DNA from: Dethiosulfovibrio peptidovorans
Lineage (GTDB): Bacteria > Synergistota > Synergistia > Synergistales > Dethiosulfovibrionaceae
Reading direction: 5' to 3'
Assembly: GCA_002748665.1 (NCBI GenBank)
Contig: PDTB01000020.1
Location: 32,544 to 96,543 of the forward strand
Length of the DNA: 64,000 nucleotides
Positions 52,206 to 61,447 of the stretch are shown here, piece by piece. Numbering within the stretch: position 1 is the stretch's first letter; the number at the start of each line of letters is the position of its first letter. The position numbers and the translations under genes are program-made. The notes under the pieces were generated by a model. It saw only the letters and a program-made list of their open reading frames with translations, was not told the DNA's origin and ran no database searches.

Positions 52206-52271
52206 GCCGACGTTACGGTCTGTGTCGTATAATTGGGCATACGACACATCAATACAGAATTGTAGCACCCA
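52206..52271 (+). promoter_or_regulatory. Promoter-leader cassette, copy B
   Basis: GCCGAC (52206-52211), 16 bp, TATAAT (52228-52233), then ACATCAATACAGAATTGTAG and CACCCA. Partner of 49755-49818. It precedes rarD with a leader of about 135 bases. Confidence 0.55.
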
Positions 52272-52405
52272 AGTAGGTCATGATGGGAGCTCTCCGGGTT
52301 TTCCATATAACACAGTGGCTGTACGAAGGCCCTGTTGCAGAGCCTCGTCATCCAAGACCGCAGGTGGGTGCAGGAACAATATTTCGACAGAAAGGATTGT
52401 GTCTC

Positions 52406-53305
52406 ATGGATACAGCATACAAAGGAGGAATAGCCGCCACCGTTGCGGTTGTTCTGTGGGGTTTACTTCCCATATACTGGAGACAGATAGCCCACGTTCC
52501 GGCGTACGAGATACTTTGTCACAGGATCATCTGGGCCCTCCTGGTAACCGCCGCTTTACTGGGCGGCTCTCGGCAATGGGGTCTGGTTCGAGAGGCCCTG
52601 AAAAACAGAAAATCCCGATGGCTTCTTCTCCTCAGCGGGATGGTGATTGGCTGTAACTGGCTGATCTACATCTGGTCGGTCAATCACGGCTATGTTCTTC
52701 AATGCAGTCTGGGGTATTTCATCAACCCACTGATGTACGTCTGTCTTGGTGCCCTGTTTTTTCAGGATAAGCTCCGACCAGCCCAGTGGTTCTCCGTAGG
52801 GATTGCAACAGCTGGAGTTCTGTACCAAGTGCTCCTTCAGGGACAAGTTCCTTGGATCGGCCTGGGCTTAGCGTGTTCTTTCACTGTGTACGGATGCATT
52901 CGAAAGATCGTGGCTGTCGAGTCTCTACCCGGTCTCTTCGTAGAAACGTCCTTTCTCGCTGTGCCTGCCGGAGCTTTTTTGATCTGGACAGAAACTCACG
53001 GTCAGGGCACATTCATAGGTGGCGGACTCAGAACCAGCCTGTTTCTTGCTGGATCTGGCGTCGTGACCTCAGTTCCCCTTCTGTGGTTTGTCCAAGGGGC
53101 TCGAGCTCTCAGCATGGTCACCACAGGGCTCCTTCAATACATTGCCCCGTCAATCCAGTTTATCCTGGGCTATTGGGTATACAAAGAGACCTTTACGGAG
53201 CCCCAGCTAGTGACATTCGGAGCTATCTGGATAGCTTTAGCTCTCTACACAGCCGATAAACTCCGACAACACCGATCCAAAATTCAGACTCTTGGCAACC
53301 CCTAA
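52406..53305 (+). CDS. RarD-type EamA/DMT transporter
   Basis: This 299-residue membrane protein has ten predicted helices in two EamA halves. RarD-specific features are the start YKGGIAATVAVVLWGLLPIY, ILCHRIIWALLVTAALLGG and LLQYIAPSIQFILGYWVYKE. RarD proteins export or take up small metabolites; the substrate is unknown. The ATG at 52406 follows AAAGGATTGTGTCTC; the frame open upstream from 52280 is leader. Confidence 0.92.
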   Translation: MDTAYKGGIAATVAVVLWGLLPIYWRQIAHVPAYEILCHRIIWALLVTAALLGGSRQWGLVREALKNRKSRWLLLLSGMVIGCNWLIYIWSVNHGYVLQCSLGYFINPLMYVCLGALFFQDKLRPAQWFSVGIATAGVLYQVLLQGQVPWIGLGLACSFTVYGCIRKIVAVESLPGLFVETSFLAVPAGAFLIWTETHGQGTFIGGGLRTSLFLAGSGVVTSVPLLWFVQGARALSMVTTGLLQYIAPSIQFILGYWVYKETFTEPQLVTFGAIWIALALYTADKLRQHRSKIQTLGNP

Positions 53306-53308
53306 GGA

Positions 53309-54031
53309 TCACTCCCAACGCATGGAGATCCGTGCAACCTCGTCACCCTGGCCATTTTCCAGACGGTGTACCGTGATGTTCTGCCCCAGAAGCCCTGCTA
53401 AAGACGTGACCGAATCTCCCCGGGCAACCTCCTTCCGAAAGGAAAAGAGTAAGTCTTTGGGCATGCCAACAGGACACCTCTCCCCAGAGAGGCACTCAAG
53501 GGCCCATCCCAGATAGACGGTGTTGTTTACATGGCCGTTCAGGTCCAGTTCGGAGTTTCTGGCGACTGTACTCCAGCGCCACCAAGCGACATCAAGGTTT
53601 GGAATGCTGGGGATCTCGTCAGGATAGAGCTGCTCGTCCCGAGAGGGGAAGCTCTTAAACACTCTGTTGAGGGAGATTGCTCTTCTTGCGGAGAGATCCA
53701 GAAGACACCAGACACTGGTTCCTACAGCGATGAGTTCGTCCTCCACAAAGAAAGCCACATCCCTGTAGGCAAAGATTCTCCGTGGGGCCCTGGGCCAGGT
53801 CTGGAGCGTCACAGTCTCGCCATATCGAGGATACCGATCCACCGTAAGCCGAAACTTCGTCAGAACCCACCCCAGATCCCGAGGAAAAAGCTGAGCATAG
53901 CCCATGTCAAAGCTCTCGGCGTGGTGGCTGGCCGCATCCTGAAAGAGGTTCATCATGGTGACCGCTGTCGCCTGGCCGCTGGGCCCCACCTCGTAGATAC
54001 GAAGGCGGAAGGTCTCTGTCCAGCGTTCCAT
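53309..54031 (-). CDS. Acyl-ACP thioesterase
   Basis: This 240-residue double-hotdog enzyme matches the bacterial FatA/FatB-like family: TFRLRIYEVGPSGQATAVTM, ESFDMGYAQLFPRDLGWVLT, and the second hotdog with SELDLNGHVNNTVYLGWAL, which supplies the Asn-His pair. It releases fatty acids from ACP. It ends three bases from the rarD stop (convergent) and is followed on its own strand by nothing; msrBA ends 4 bp upstream of its start, so the two are co-transcribed. Confidence 0.92.
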   Translation of the reverse strand: MERWTETFRLRIYEVGPSGQATAVTMMNLFQDAASHHAESFDMGYAQLFPRDLGWVLTKFRLTVDRYPRYGETVTLQTWPRAPRRIFAYRDVAFFVEDELIAVGTSVWCLLDLSARRAISLNRVFKSFPSRDEQLYPDEIPSIPNLDVAWWRWSTVARNSELDLNGHVNNTVYLGWALECLSGERCPVGMPKDLLFSFRKEVARGDSVTSLAGLLGQNITVHRLENGQGDEVARISMRWE

Positions 54032-54034
54032 ACG

Positions 54035-54877
54035 TCAGAAGCGAGACACCCGGCGATGGCAGTAAGGAGCCCCGCCGGTTCTGGTATAGTAATGCTGATG
54101 AAGAGGTTCGGCCATCCAGAATCGGGAAGGTTCCCGAACCTGGGTTACCGGCTGAAGGCCCAAGTTTTTTAAGGCCTTCAGGAGCTCTTCAACAATCCGT
54201 CTTTGCTCCTCATCCATGACGAACACCGCCGACTCGTATTGCTGGCCGATATCCGGCCCTTGTCGGCCTTTCTGGGTGGGATCGTGAATTTCAAAAAAAG
54301 CCCGTATCAGAGCTTCGTATGATATTTCTTCAGGGTGGAACCACACCTCAACCGTCTCCAGATGGCCGGTTTGACCGGAGCAGACCTGCTCGTACGTGGG
54401 AAAATCCACGATTCCACCACAGTAGCCACAACTGGTCTCCAAAACACCGTCCAGATCTTTAAGGAGATGCTGTACTCCCCAGAAACATCCGCCAGCCAGG
54501 AGCGCCCGACAGAGGACGGATCGAGGAATAAATGAGAGGGATAGGGAGTTCACGCAGTGACGGATATTTTTCATTGTCAGCCGCTCTTTTTCAAAAACGT
54601 GCCCCAGATGACCATCACACCGAGCGCATCGGATCTCCGTCCGCTTACCATCGGCATCGCTAACCCGACGGACCGCCCCAGGGACTTCGTCGTCAAAGGC
54701 AGGCCAACCACAAGGACAGGGAAACTTATGCTCCGAGAGATATAGAGGCAGCAGACACCGCCGACAACGATAGACGCCGGTCTCGAACACGTTACAGTAT
54801 ACACCGACAAAGGGAGGCTCCGTTCCTCCGTGGACAATGACTTCTTTTTCCTCGTCGGTCAGCTCTCGATAGAGCAT
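54035..54877 (-). CDS. MsrB-MsrA fusion, methionine sulfoxide reductase
   Basis: This 280-residue protein has MsrB first (1-118) and MsrA second (120-280). MsrB has the zinc Cys pairs (Cys38/41, Cys84/87) and catalytic Cys108 (RHCVNSLSLSF). MsrA has catalytic Cys131 in GGCFWGVQ and SCGYCGGIVDFPTYEQV, EVWFHPEEISYEALIRAFFE. It reduces both R- and S-methionine sulfoxide. Both halves look active. The B-A order is less common than A-B. No secretion signal. Confidence 0.94.
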   Translation of the reverse strand: MLYRELTDEEKEVIVHGGTEPPFVGVYCNVFETGVYRCRRCLLPLYLSEHKFPCPCGWPAFDDEVPGAVRRVSDADGKRTEIRCARCDGHLGHVFEKERLTMKNIRHCVNSLSLSFIPRSVLCRALLAGGCFWGVQHLLKDLDGVLETSCGYCGGIVDFPTYEQVCSGQTGHLETVEVWFHPEEISYEALIRAFFEIHDPTQKGRQGPDIGQQYESAVFVMDEEQRRIVEELLKALKNLGLQPVTQVREPSRFWMAEPLHQHYYTRTGGAPYCHRRVSRF

Positions 54878-55112
54878 CGTAAACAGCCTCCTTTCGTATC
54901 CTTTATATCCATAATATCATGAGACTTATGTGAACAGTAGCTCCTGTACTCTTTTGAAACGGAGGGCCTCAAGCAATAAGAGGAGACATGACCAGGGTCA
55001 AGCCGTTGTTTTTTCGCTCCTGCCCTGCAATTCCTGACAGTGTTCCGTACAGGTACACTCAAGGGCTCCCGAGAAGGAATTGAACGACTCAGACAGAGTA
55101 TAATGGTACAAA

Positions 55113-55826
55113 TTAGCCCCGGCAGCCATAAAGCTCCTGTACACACTTCCCCGCCAGGGCCTCCAAACTGGAGATCATGCCAGCAGAAGGAAGACTCGAG
55201 ACAGCGTAGGCCAAGGGCAGCTCTGTACAGGCTCCGATCACGGGCAGATCGGCACTGGACCAAAGTTCCTGAATGACCGGTGCCAGTAGCACTGCGGCGG
55301 CCTTCACATCACCGGCCTTCACCAGAGAGATGGACCGGGAGATGGCCTGAACCGCCTCATCTGGCGGAAACCGAAGCTCGTACCCCTGCTCTCGGGCCAC
55401 AGACTGATACAGACCGCTCTGGACAGTCCCCTCGGTAGCCAAAAGCCACGCTCCCGAGTCATCCGTCTCCATGGCCCGTTCCACCGTGGCCTCCACGATG
55501 TGAACCAAGGGGACCTTAAGTTTGTCCCGGAAGCGATCTATGAAGATGTGAGCGGTGTTGCATGGAACGGCCAAAAGTCCGGCACCCCAGCTCACCAAGG
55601 TCTCCAACCCATCCCGGAGAAAGGGCTCAGGACTGGGACCAATTCCCAAAACGGCAGCACTCCGATCAGGAATCTGCGGGTTGGAGTACACGTACGTCAC
55701 AGGATGTTCCTGATCTCGTCCTGCTGGTGCCATGACAGCCAAAAGCCGCAGAAACTCAGCGGAAGCCGCCGGCCCCAAACCGCCTAATACCCCGAGTATC
55801 GTCCGGGGAACCGAAAGCTGACTCAT
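55113..55826 (-). CDS. Aspartate/glutamate racemase family protein
   Basis: This 237-residue enzyme has the two-Cys active site of PLP-independent racemases: LLAVPCNTAHIFIDRFRD (first Cys) and LPVIGACTELPLAYAVSSL (second Cys). The N-terminal LGVLGGLGPAASAEFLRLL is the family loop. It fits aspartate racemase better than MurI. ATG 55826 follows GGAGGTGGTGTGTTCG; the frame open to 55946 overlaps mutY and is not used. Confidence 0.9.
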   Translation of the reverse strand: MSQLSVPRTILGVLGGLGPAASAEFLRLLAVMAPAGRDQEHPVTYVYSNPQIPDRSAAVLGIGPSPEPFLRDGLETLVSWGAGLLAVPCNTAHIFIDRFRDKLKVPLVHIVEATVERAMETDDSGAWLLATEGTVQSGLYQSVAREQGYELRFPPDEAVQAISRSISLVKAGDVKAAAVLLAPVIQELWSSADLPVIGACTELPLAYAVSSLPSAGMISSLEALAGKCVQELYGCRG

Positions 55827-55896
55827 CGAACACACCACCTCCACAAATCCGGGGACCCTACTATTTCCCCAAAACAAAGGAGTTTTTATAAAAAAC

Positions 55897-56961
55897 ATGC
55901 ACACCTCTGCCGACCTTATCGCCAACACCCTGCTTCGGTGGTTCAAGACGAATCAGAGAGATCTTCCCTGGCGTCGGGACTACACCCCGTACCAGGTGTG
56001 GATCTCCGAGAGCATGCTCCAACAAACCCAGATGGACCGGGTCGTTCCCTACTATCTCCGTTGGATGGAAGAATACCCCACCCTTGAGACATTGGCCCGA
56101 TCACGAGAGGAGGATGTTCTCCGACTCTGGGAGGGGCTGGGCTATTACTCCAGAGCCAAAAACCTCCGAAAAGCCGCAGAATGGCTCCGTTCCCACGGGT
56201 ACGACACAGTTCCAGGCGACAGAGACGTGTTGACCGCACTGCCAGGCGTGGGCCCCTATACCGCAGGAGCGATACTGAGTATCGCCTACCAAGAACCGGT
56301 GGTGGCTGTCGATGGCAACGTCCGTCGGGTTTTTGCCCGCCTCGGCGACCTAAACCTCCCCACGGACAGAGGCGAGGGAGACAGGAGCATCCGCCGATGG
56401 GCCACCGAGTTTCTACACCGACGATCCCCGAGAGCGATCAACCAGGCCGTGATGGAATTCGGAGCCTCTATCTGTACCCCCAAGCCCCGATGCAACAAAT
56501 GCTTGCTCTCAGATCATTGCCTTTCTCTCCAAAGAGGGACCGTCGCCCAACGTCCTGTGGGCAAGACAAAAAACGTCAGAATCGTCGCCGACGCGGCAGC
56601 AGTGGTGATCGTACACAAAGACAAGATCTTTCTTCGTCGTCGTGCCAATCAAGGCCTATGGGCCGGACTTTGGGAATTTCCGTGGACCATGATACAGGAC
56701 CGTGAAACCCACGCTCAGGCCCTTCAGCGAGAACTCGGGGTTTTATGGCCGTCGATCCGTCTTGAGAAAAAACCCGTGGCGAGCGTACGTCACAGTTTCA
56801 CCAAGTGGACGGTCACCCTCTCAGGGTACCAGGCCGAGATGGACGTACCGTCTTTGAACGAGATAAACCAACGCTGGGTCACAACTGAGGAATTGAGGCA
56901 AACGGCTCTCCCCGCCGGAAGCCGAAAGCTCAGGGAACAACTCTTCCCTATGGGGCCATAA
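55897..56961 (+). CDS. mutY: A/G-specific adenine glycosylase MutY
   Basis: This 354-residue enzyme has the HhH-GPD domain (LPGVGPYTAGAILSIAY, catalytic Asp in AVDGNVRRVFAR), the 4Fe-4S ligand set CTPKPRCNKCLLSDHC, and a C-terminal NUDIX-like domain (VVIVHKDKIFLRRRANQGLW) that recognises 8-oxoguanine. It removes adenine mispaired with 8-oxoG. Divergent from the racemase gene and convergent with the amidohydrolase gene, which it overlaps by 14 bp at the 3' end. Confidence 0.95.
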   Translation: MHTSADLIANTLLRWFKTNQRDLPWRRDYTPYQVWISESMLQQTQMDRVVPYYLRWMEEYPTLETLARSREEDVLRLWEGLGYYSRAKNLRKAAEWLRSHGYDTVPGDRDVLTALPGVGPYTAGAILSIAYQEPVVAVDGNVRRVFARLGDLNLPTDRGEGDRSIRRWATEFLHRRSPRAINQAVMEFGASICTPKPRCNKCLLSDHCLSLQRGTVAQRPVGKTKNVRIVADAAAVVIVHKDKIFLRRRANQGLWAGLWEFPWTMIQDRETHAQALQRELGVLWPSIRLEKKPVASVRHSFTKWTVTLSGYQAEMDVPSLNEINQRWVTTEELRQTALPAGSRKLREQLFPMGP

Positions 56962-57784
56962 AGGCCAGGGCGTTCTCCGAAAGCACAGCCGATATGACCG
57001 ATTCGGGTATCCCAGCTTCGGCCAGGCGTTTTTCATAGCGAGGATATGTCAAAATAGGCCAGTCAGACCCATAAAGAATCTTATGCCCGACTCCAACTGC
57101 GGCCGCAGCGGCCAGGAACGAACCTCCATAAAGCCAGGGCCACGCCGCCGTATCGTATCGGGCGTTGGCTAAAATACGCCTCATCTCGGGCATAGCTTCA
57201 TAAAGCCAGAGTCCTCCGCCCCAATGGGCGAAGACAACCTTGGCCTCGGGATGGTTCATGCAAAACTGAGCAGCCTCCTTCGGCCCGACGTCTCCCTTAC
57301 CGTCGTACTCATGTCCAACAGGCTCGGCTGTGTGGATCACCAGGATCATATTCCGCTCTCCACAGACACCTACGAAACTCTTCGTCTGGCAACGTTCTCC
57401 CAAGGCCAGATCCTGCCCCTGGGGAAAGAGTTCGCCCACACCTACAAGGCCAGCATCGTGACATCGGGCGACCTCCGCTTCCATCCCCGGATCCCTCGGT
57501 GGAACCACGGCTAAACCCTTGAAGCGATCAGGCCACCTTTTAACAGCCTCTATCACATAGTCGTTACACAGACGACACAGCCCAATATCCTTGAACGCAA
57601 AACCAAATATCCAGCTCTGATCCACCCCGTCCCGCTCCATCTGAGCGATCAGTTCTTCCGCTGTTCCCCATTTATGAACTTTGTTATGAGTGAGAAGATC
57701 GAAATGAGGCTCTCGTTTCGATATATTCTCCTGATCCTTACGAAGCTCATCAGGATACACGTGAACATGAGTATCCACGATCAT
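56948..57784 (-). CDS. Amidohydrolase-2 family enzyme
   Basis: This 278-residue TIM-barrel metal hydrolase starts MIVDTHVHVYPDE, with His-x-His for the metal. Later metal and catalytic residues are visible in MILVIHTAEPVGHEYDG, VFAHWGGGLWLYEAM and KILYGSDWPILTYPRYE. This matches the ACMSD/amidohydrolase-2 family of decarboxylases and hydrolases. The substrate is unknown. The stop overlaps the mutY 3' end on the other strand. Confidence 0.9.
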   Translation of the reverse strand: MIVDTHVHVYPDELRKDQENISKREPHFDLLTHNKVHKWGTAEELIAQMERDGVDQSWIFGFAFKDIGLCRLCNDYVIEAVKRWPDRFKGLAVVPPRDPGMEAEVARCHDAGLVGVGELFPQGQDLALGERCQTKSFVGVCGERNMILVIHTAEPVGHEYDGKGDVGPKEAAQFCMNHPEAKVVFAHWGGGLWLYEAMPEMRRILANARYDTAAWPWLYGGSFLAAAAAVGVGHKILYGSDWPILTYPRYEKRLAEAGIPESVISAVLSENALAFMAP

Positions 57785-58209
57785 GGAATCACCTCCTTCT
57801 CAAAAGAAACGAGACTATTATAACCGCACCACCCCACAAGAGACAGAAACTCGCTGTACTTTGCTCAGTTTGGTACGTTCGTTACCCATGCACAACTGAT
57901 TTCCAATCTATTCGACAAAATACCGAACAGAACTCAGAATCTGACCAACCAGATCATGTAGGGAAAAAGATACCAATATACGCTCTTTTATTGTTCAAGG
58001 AGCCTAGTGAGGCATGGAAAGCAGGCTCCCGTACTTGTATAATCTAGTAAAGTAGTAGGAATCCTCATCGACTGCTTTTACCACATAACGTTCTTCATGT
58101 TGCGGATGCTGGCAGTAATATACCTGTTTATTGAGGAGTTCTGCCACACGGCTGTGTACTCAAAAGACACATCCAGTGTGGGAATTTAAAAGGGAAAGGT
58201 GGGAACAAC
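57785..58209. other. Leader region of the NSS transporter
   Basis: A 425-bp gap without a supported gene. It should contain the promoters of two divergent genes. A TATAAT at 58038-58043 on the plus strand is the best -10, with no good -35. I see no glycine riboswitch or other known leader. Confidence 0.4.
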
Positions 58210-59586
58210 ATGTCGAAACAGCGCGAGAATTGGGGAAGCCGTATCGGTTTTATCCTTGCAGCAGCCGGATTTTCAATTGGTTTGGGGAACATCTGGCGTT
58301 TTCCATATCTTGTAGGAACCTACGGAGGTGGTGCATTTCTGCTGATATACGTGGCGATATGCATCCTGATCGGTATACCGCTCTTCATCGCCGAAGTGGG
58401 GCTGGGACGCAAGAGCAAACTAACTCCCATCGTCGGAATGAGAAAGCTGGCAGGTGACAAGGGTACCCCTTGGTCGATCATCGGATGGGTAGGTTGCCTT
58501 GCCTGCGTCGTCCTGATGTCCTACTACATGGTCATCGTTGGATGGATGTTCGCCTACGCGGTCAAGGCTATATCAGGTGCCTTCGGTGGTATCAGCCCTG
58601 AGGGGACCAAGGTCCTGTTCCAGGATTTTATGAAGAACCCGATACAGATGGCAGCGTACACACTCTTCGTCGTCGCAACTCTGGGCATTACCGTTACCCA
58701 GGGACTGAGAAACGGCGTGGAGCGGGCCTGTAAGTTTATGCTTCCAATCCTGGGTATCATGCTGGTGGTGCTAGCGATACGCTCGCTTACCATGACTCCT
58801 CAGGTAGCAGGCGCTAAGAGCGCCTTGGAGGGACTGAAATGGTACCTCACGCCGGACTTCAGCAAGATTACAGGCCATGCCGTCCTCGCAGCGCTGGGAC
58901 AGGCGTTCTTTTCCATTGGAATCGGCATTTCGACAGCAATTGTCTATGGTTCCTACCTGAAACCGGACAGTAACATCCCGGTGGACAGCTGCTGGGTCGT
59001 CTCCATGGATACTGGATTTGCTATCGTTGCAGGGCTCGTGATCTTTCCTGCTCTCTTCTGCTACGGCATGGATCCGACTTCCAGAGGCTTCGGGTTGGTT
59101 TTTGAAACCCTGCCGATCATCTTTGGCAAAATGCCAGGTGGTCATTTCTGGGGCACTCTGTTTTTCTTCCTGGCCGCACTGGCCGGTTTTACCTCGGGCA
59201 TAGGCTATCTGGAGGCGCCAGCTGCCAGTTTCGCCGAGTACTTCAACATCAGTCGAAAGAAATCGACCTGGACGGTGCTGGCGTTGATGTTCTTGTTGGG
59301 TATCCCCTCCATTCTTTCCCTGAGTCCAGAAAGCACCTGGAGCTCCTACAAGATCATGGGCAGGAGCATTTTCGATTTCGCCGACCATCTGTCTGGAGAT
59401 ATTATGATGCCCGTAGATGCCCTGCTGGTCGCTCTCTATCTGACGTTCGTCTGGAAATTCGATAACTACCAAAAGGAGTGTAACATCGGCGCTACCGGAT
59501 TAATCCGCGTCGCTTCCTGGTGGAAACCCTTGGTGGCATACGTCATTCCGGTGGCCCTGTTAGTTATCCTGTACAGAGGATTGTAG
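58210..59586 (+). CDS. Sodium:neurotransmitter symporter-family (NSS) transporter
   Basis: This 458-residue membrane protein has about 11-12 helices. NSS hallmarks: NWGSRIGFILAAAGFSIGLG, NIWRFPYLVGTYGGGAFLLI in helix 1-2, a GIGISTAIVYGSYLK region and EAPAASFAEYF. It imports an amino acid with Na+, as LeuT or MhsT do. The ATG follows GGGAAAGGTGGGAACAAC. Bacterial NSS genes often lie alone, as here, and a terminator follows. Confidence 0.94.
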   Translation: MSKQRENWGSRIGFILAAAGFSIGLGNIWRFPYLVGTYGGGAFLLIYVAICILIGIPLFIAEVGLGRKSKLTPIVGMRKLAGDKGTPWSIIGWVGCLACVVLMSYYMVIVGWMFAYAVKAISGAFGGISPEGTKVLFQDFMKNPIQMAAYTLFVVATLGITVTQGLRNGVERACKFMLPILGIMLVVLAIRSLTMTPQVAGAKSALEGLKWYLTPDFSKITGHAVLAALGQAFFSIGIGISTAIVYGSYLKPDSNIPVDSCWVVSMDTGFAIVAGLVIFPALFCYGMDPTSRGFGLVFETLPIIFGKMPGGHFWGTLFFFLAALAGFTSGIGYLEAPAASFAEYFNISRKKSTWTVLALMFLLGIPSILSLSPESTWSSYKIMGRSIFDFADHLSGDIMMPVDALLVALYLTFVWKFDNYQKECNIGATGLIRVASWWKPLVAYVIPVALLVILYRGL

Positions 59587-59641
59587 ATCCGAAAACATCT
59601 CTAGAATTTGGAACTCTCGCCCAATGCAGAGATAGAACAAA

Positions 59642-59671
59642 AAAGGTCCCAACATGTGAGTTGGGACCTTT
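59642..59671. terminator. Terminator after the NSS transporter
   Basis: AAAGGTCCCAAC / GTTGGGACCTTT perfect 12-bp stem with a six-base loop. Confidence 0.88.
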
Positions 59672-59708
59672 CACACTCCCCCTTTACCAAAGGAGGCATC
59701 AATTACGT

Positions 59709-60083
59709 TCAGGAAGAACACGAAGAAACTAAAGGCAGATGCACCGCATCACAACTCATTCCGCCCTTAAGAGAACAGCAGTCGAAGCCCAAAAGTTTCA
59801 GAAGGGCCACAGTCTGACCGGCAGTCTGACCGGAATAGCATATCACGATGATCTTCTTGTCTTTCGGAAGTTCGTCCAGAACATCTCCGACGTCGGCCCA
59901 AGGGATGTTCACCGCACCTTCGATATGATCCTCGGCGTAGTCCTCCGGCTTTCTGATATCAAGAAGATAGAGAGGAGACTTTTTCTCCCTCTGTTCCTGA
60001 AGCTGGGCACAGTCGATAAGGTTATTACACCCCTTCTTAAGATCCAGCCAAAAGGCATCCACAGCGGCTCGTATTTCTTTCAT
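59709..60083 (-). CDS. Rhodanese-like sulfurtransferase
   Basis: This 124-residue single-domain rhodanese has YLLDIRKPEDYAEDHIEGAV and the active-site loop VICYSGQTAGQTVALLKLLG with Cys82. It may carry sulfane sulfur. The ATG at 60083 follows GGGGGAGG; the frame open to 60143 is not needed. Monocistronic. Confidence 0.9.
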   Translation of the reverse strand: MKEIRAAVDAFWLDLKKGCNNLIDCAQLQEQREKKSPLYLLDIRKPEDYAEDHIEGAVNIPWADVGDVLDELPKDKKIIVICYSGQTAGQTVALLKLLGFDCCSLKGGMSCDAVHLPLVSSCSS

Positions 60084-60221
60084 TCGAAAGACCTCCCCCT
60101 GCATTTGTTTTTTCTCTCGAGAATCCCCTTCTGCATTGCTCATCTTTTTAAAATCGAATTTACCTTATCAAGATAATAGCACGCAGAAAAAAAAAGTCAA
60201 ATATAAAGAGTATCTCAAAAA

Positions 60222-60253
60222 AAGAGGACACCGTCTTGAGACGATGTCCTCTT
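60222..60253 (-). terminator. Terminator of the rplKAJL operon
   Basis: AAGAGGACACCGTCT / AGACGATGTCCTCTT stem with seven T residues on the minus strand, 25 bp after rplL. Confidence 0.9.
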
Positions 60254-60277
60254 ACTGTATATATGTCCGTATTTTTA

Positions 60278-60655
60278 TTAGGACAACTCCACTCCAGCGC
60301 CGACTTCCTCAAGCTGCTTCTTGATGGCCTCGGCTTCTTCCTTGGAGACCCCCTCTTTAACGGGCTTACCCGGATTATCGACAAGCTCCTTGGCTTCCTT
60401 CAGGCCAAGTCCGGTGATCTCCCGAACAACCTTGATCACCTTGATCTTCTGGGCTCCAGCTTCCTTAAGAACCACGTTGAACTCGGTCTTCTCTTCCTCA
60501 CCTCCAGCGGCAGCTCCCCCGGCCACGGGAGCAGCCATCATCATCGCAGGAGCAGCGGCGGAGACACCAAACTTATCCTCAAGCTCCTTGACGAGCTCGG
60601 AGAGCTCCAAAACAGACATTTCCTCGATTGCTTTTATGATATCTTCACGGTTCAT
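60278..60655 (-). CDS. rplL: 50S ribosomal protein L7/L12
   Basis: This 125-residue protein has the N-terminal dimerisation helix ([20 protein letters not shown]), an Ala-rich hinge ([19 protein letters not shown]) and the C-terminal factor-binding domain ([20 protein letters not shown]). It forms the ribosomal stalk on L10. I use ATG 60655, nine bases after GGGAGG; an ATG three codons upstream is too close to that site. Confidence 0.97.
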   Translation of the reverse strand: MNREDIIKAIEEMSVLELSELVKELEDKFGVSAAAPAMMMAAPVAGGAAAGGEEEKTEFNVVLKEAGAQKIKVIKVVREITGLGLKEAKELVDNPGKPVKEGVSKEEAEAIKKQLEEVGAGVELS

Positions 60656-60718
60656 TACATTCATCCTCCCTAAAAAATATAAATATGTACCCCGGAAAAC
60701 CACCGAGATATGAACAGG

Positions 60719-61246
60719 CTATGCTGCGCCCTTTTTCTCCGCTAATTGCGACAAGCACGTTACCAAACCACGACTGGGACCGGAAAGCACCGTGACCAAG
60801 CCACGAAGGGGACCGGCCATGGTTCCCACGACCTGAGCAATGAGCTGATCCCTAGAGGGTAGGTCGGCCAGAGCCATAACTTGATCCAAAGACAGAATGT
60901 CGGTGCCCATGACCCCACCCTTGATAAGCAAGGCCTTGTTCTCCTTCTTTTTTGCGAACTCCTTAAGGGCTTTCGCTACAGCGGGGCTATCCTGAGGAGC
61001 GATAACATAGGCGTTTGGCCCCACGGTAAGCTCTTGGGATACCGCCATTCCAACGTCTTTCATGGCAATCCGAACCAAGGTATTCTTAGCGACCTTGATC
61101 TCTCCGCCAGCTTCTCGAACCAGACGTCGAATCTCAGTGGCCTGAGCCACGGTCAGTCCTCGATACTCACACACAAAAACGGCCTCTGCTCCGTCAAGTT
61201 TGGTCTTAAGTTCATCAACCAGCTCGTATTTTATCGATGCGGGCAT
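60719..61246 (-). CDS. rplJ: 50S ribosomal protein L10
   Basis: This 175-residue protein starts MPASIKYELVDELKTKLDGA and contains VCEYRGLTVAQATEIRRLVR and ALADLPSRDQLIAQVVGTM. It anchors L7/L12 and represses its own operon by binding the leader. The C-terminal helix that carries L12 dimers is of usual length. Confidence 0.97.
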   Translation of the reverse strand: MPASIKYELVDELKTKLDGAEAVFVCEYRGLTVAQATEIRRLVREAGGEIKVAKNTLVRIAMKDVGMAVSQELTVGPNAYVIAPQDSPAVAKALKEFAKKKENKALLIKGGVMGTDILSLDQVMALADLPSRDQLIAQVVGTMAGPLRGLVTVLSGPSRGLVTCLSQLAEKKGAA

Positions 61247-61269
61247 ACTTTCACCTCCTTCTTTCGTTT

Positions 61270-61440
61270 AAAGTAAAAAAGCTCCCATTCCACCAGGGGA
61301 TCGGGAGCTTGACGTTCATGCACATAAACGCACAGACGAGTGCCTCCGAACCTCGGCGGGGGACAAAGCATTATTCTCCTGCTGAGGAGAACCCGCTGTC
61401 TTTGGTTCCTTTCCGGAAACTATACCCGGTATATTGGGTC
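61270..61440 (-). promoter_or_regulatory. rplJL leader with attenuator-like hairpin
   Basis: The 200-bp gap between rplA and rplJ holds a strong hairpin (AAGCTCCC / GGGAGCTT, 61279-61310) followed by TTTTTTAC on the minus strand, about 33 bp before rplJ. Position and structure fit the L10 leader that controls the rplJL segment; I did not fold the whole region. Confidence 0.6.
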
Positions 61441-61447
61441 GAGAACT

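Noticed and set aside
57785-58209. Glycine or lysine riboswitch before the NSS transporter
   Set aside because: No recognisable aptamer core or expression-platform terminator.
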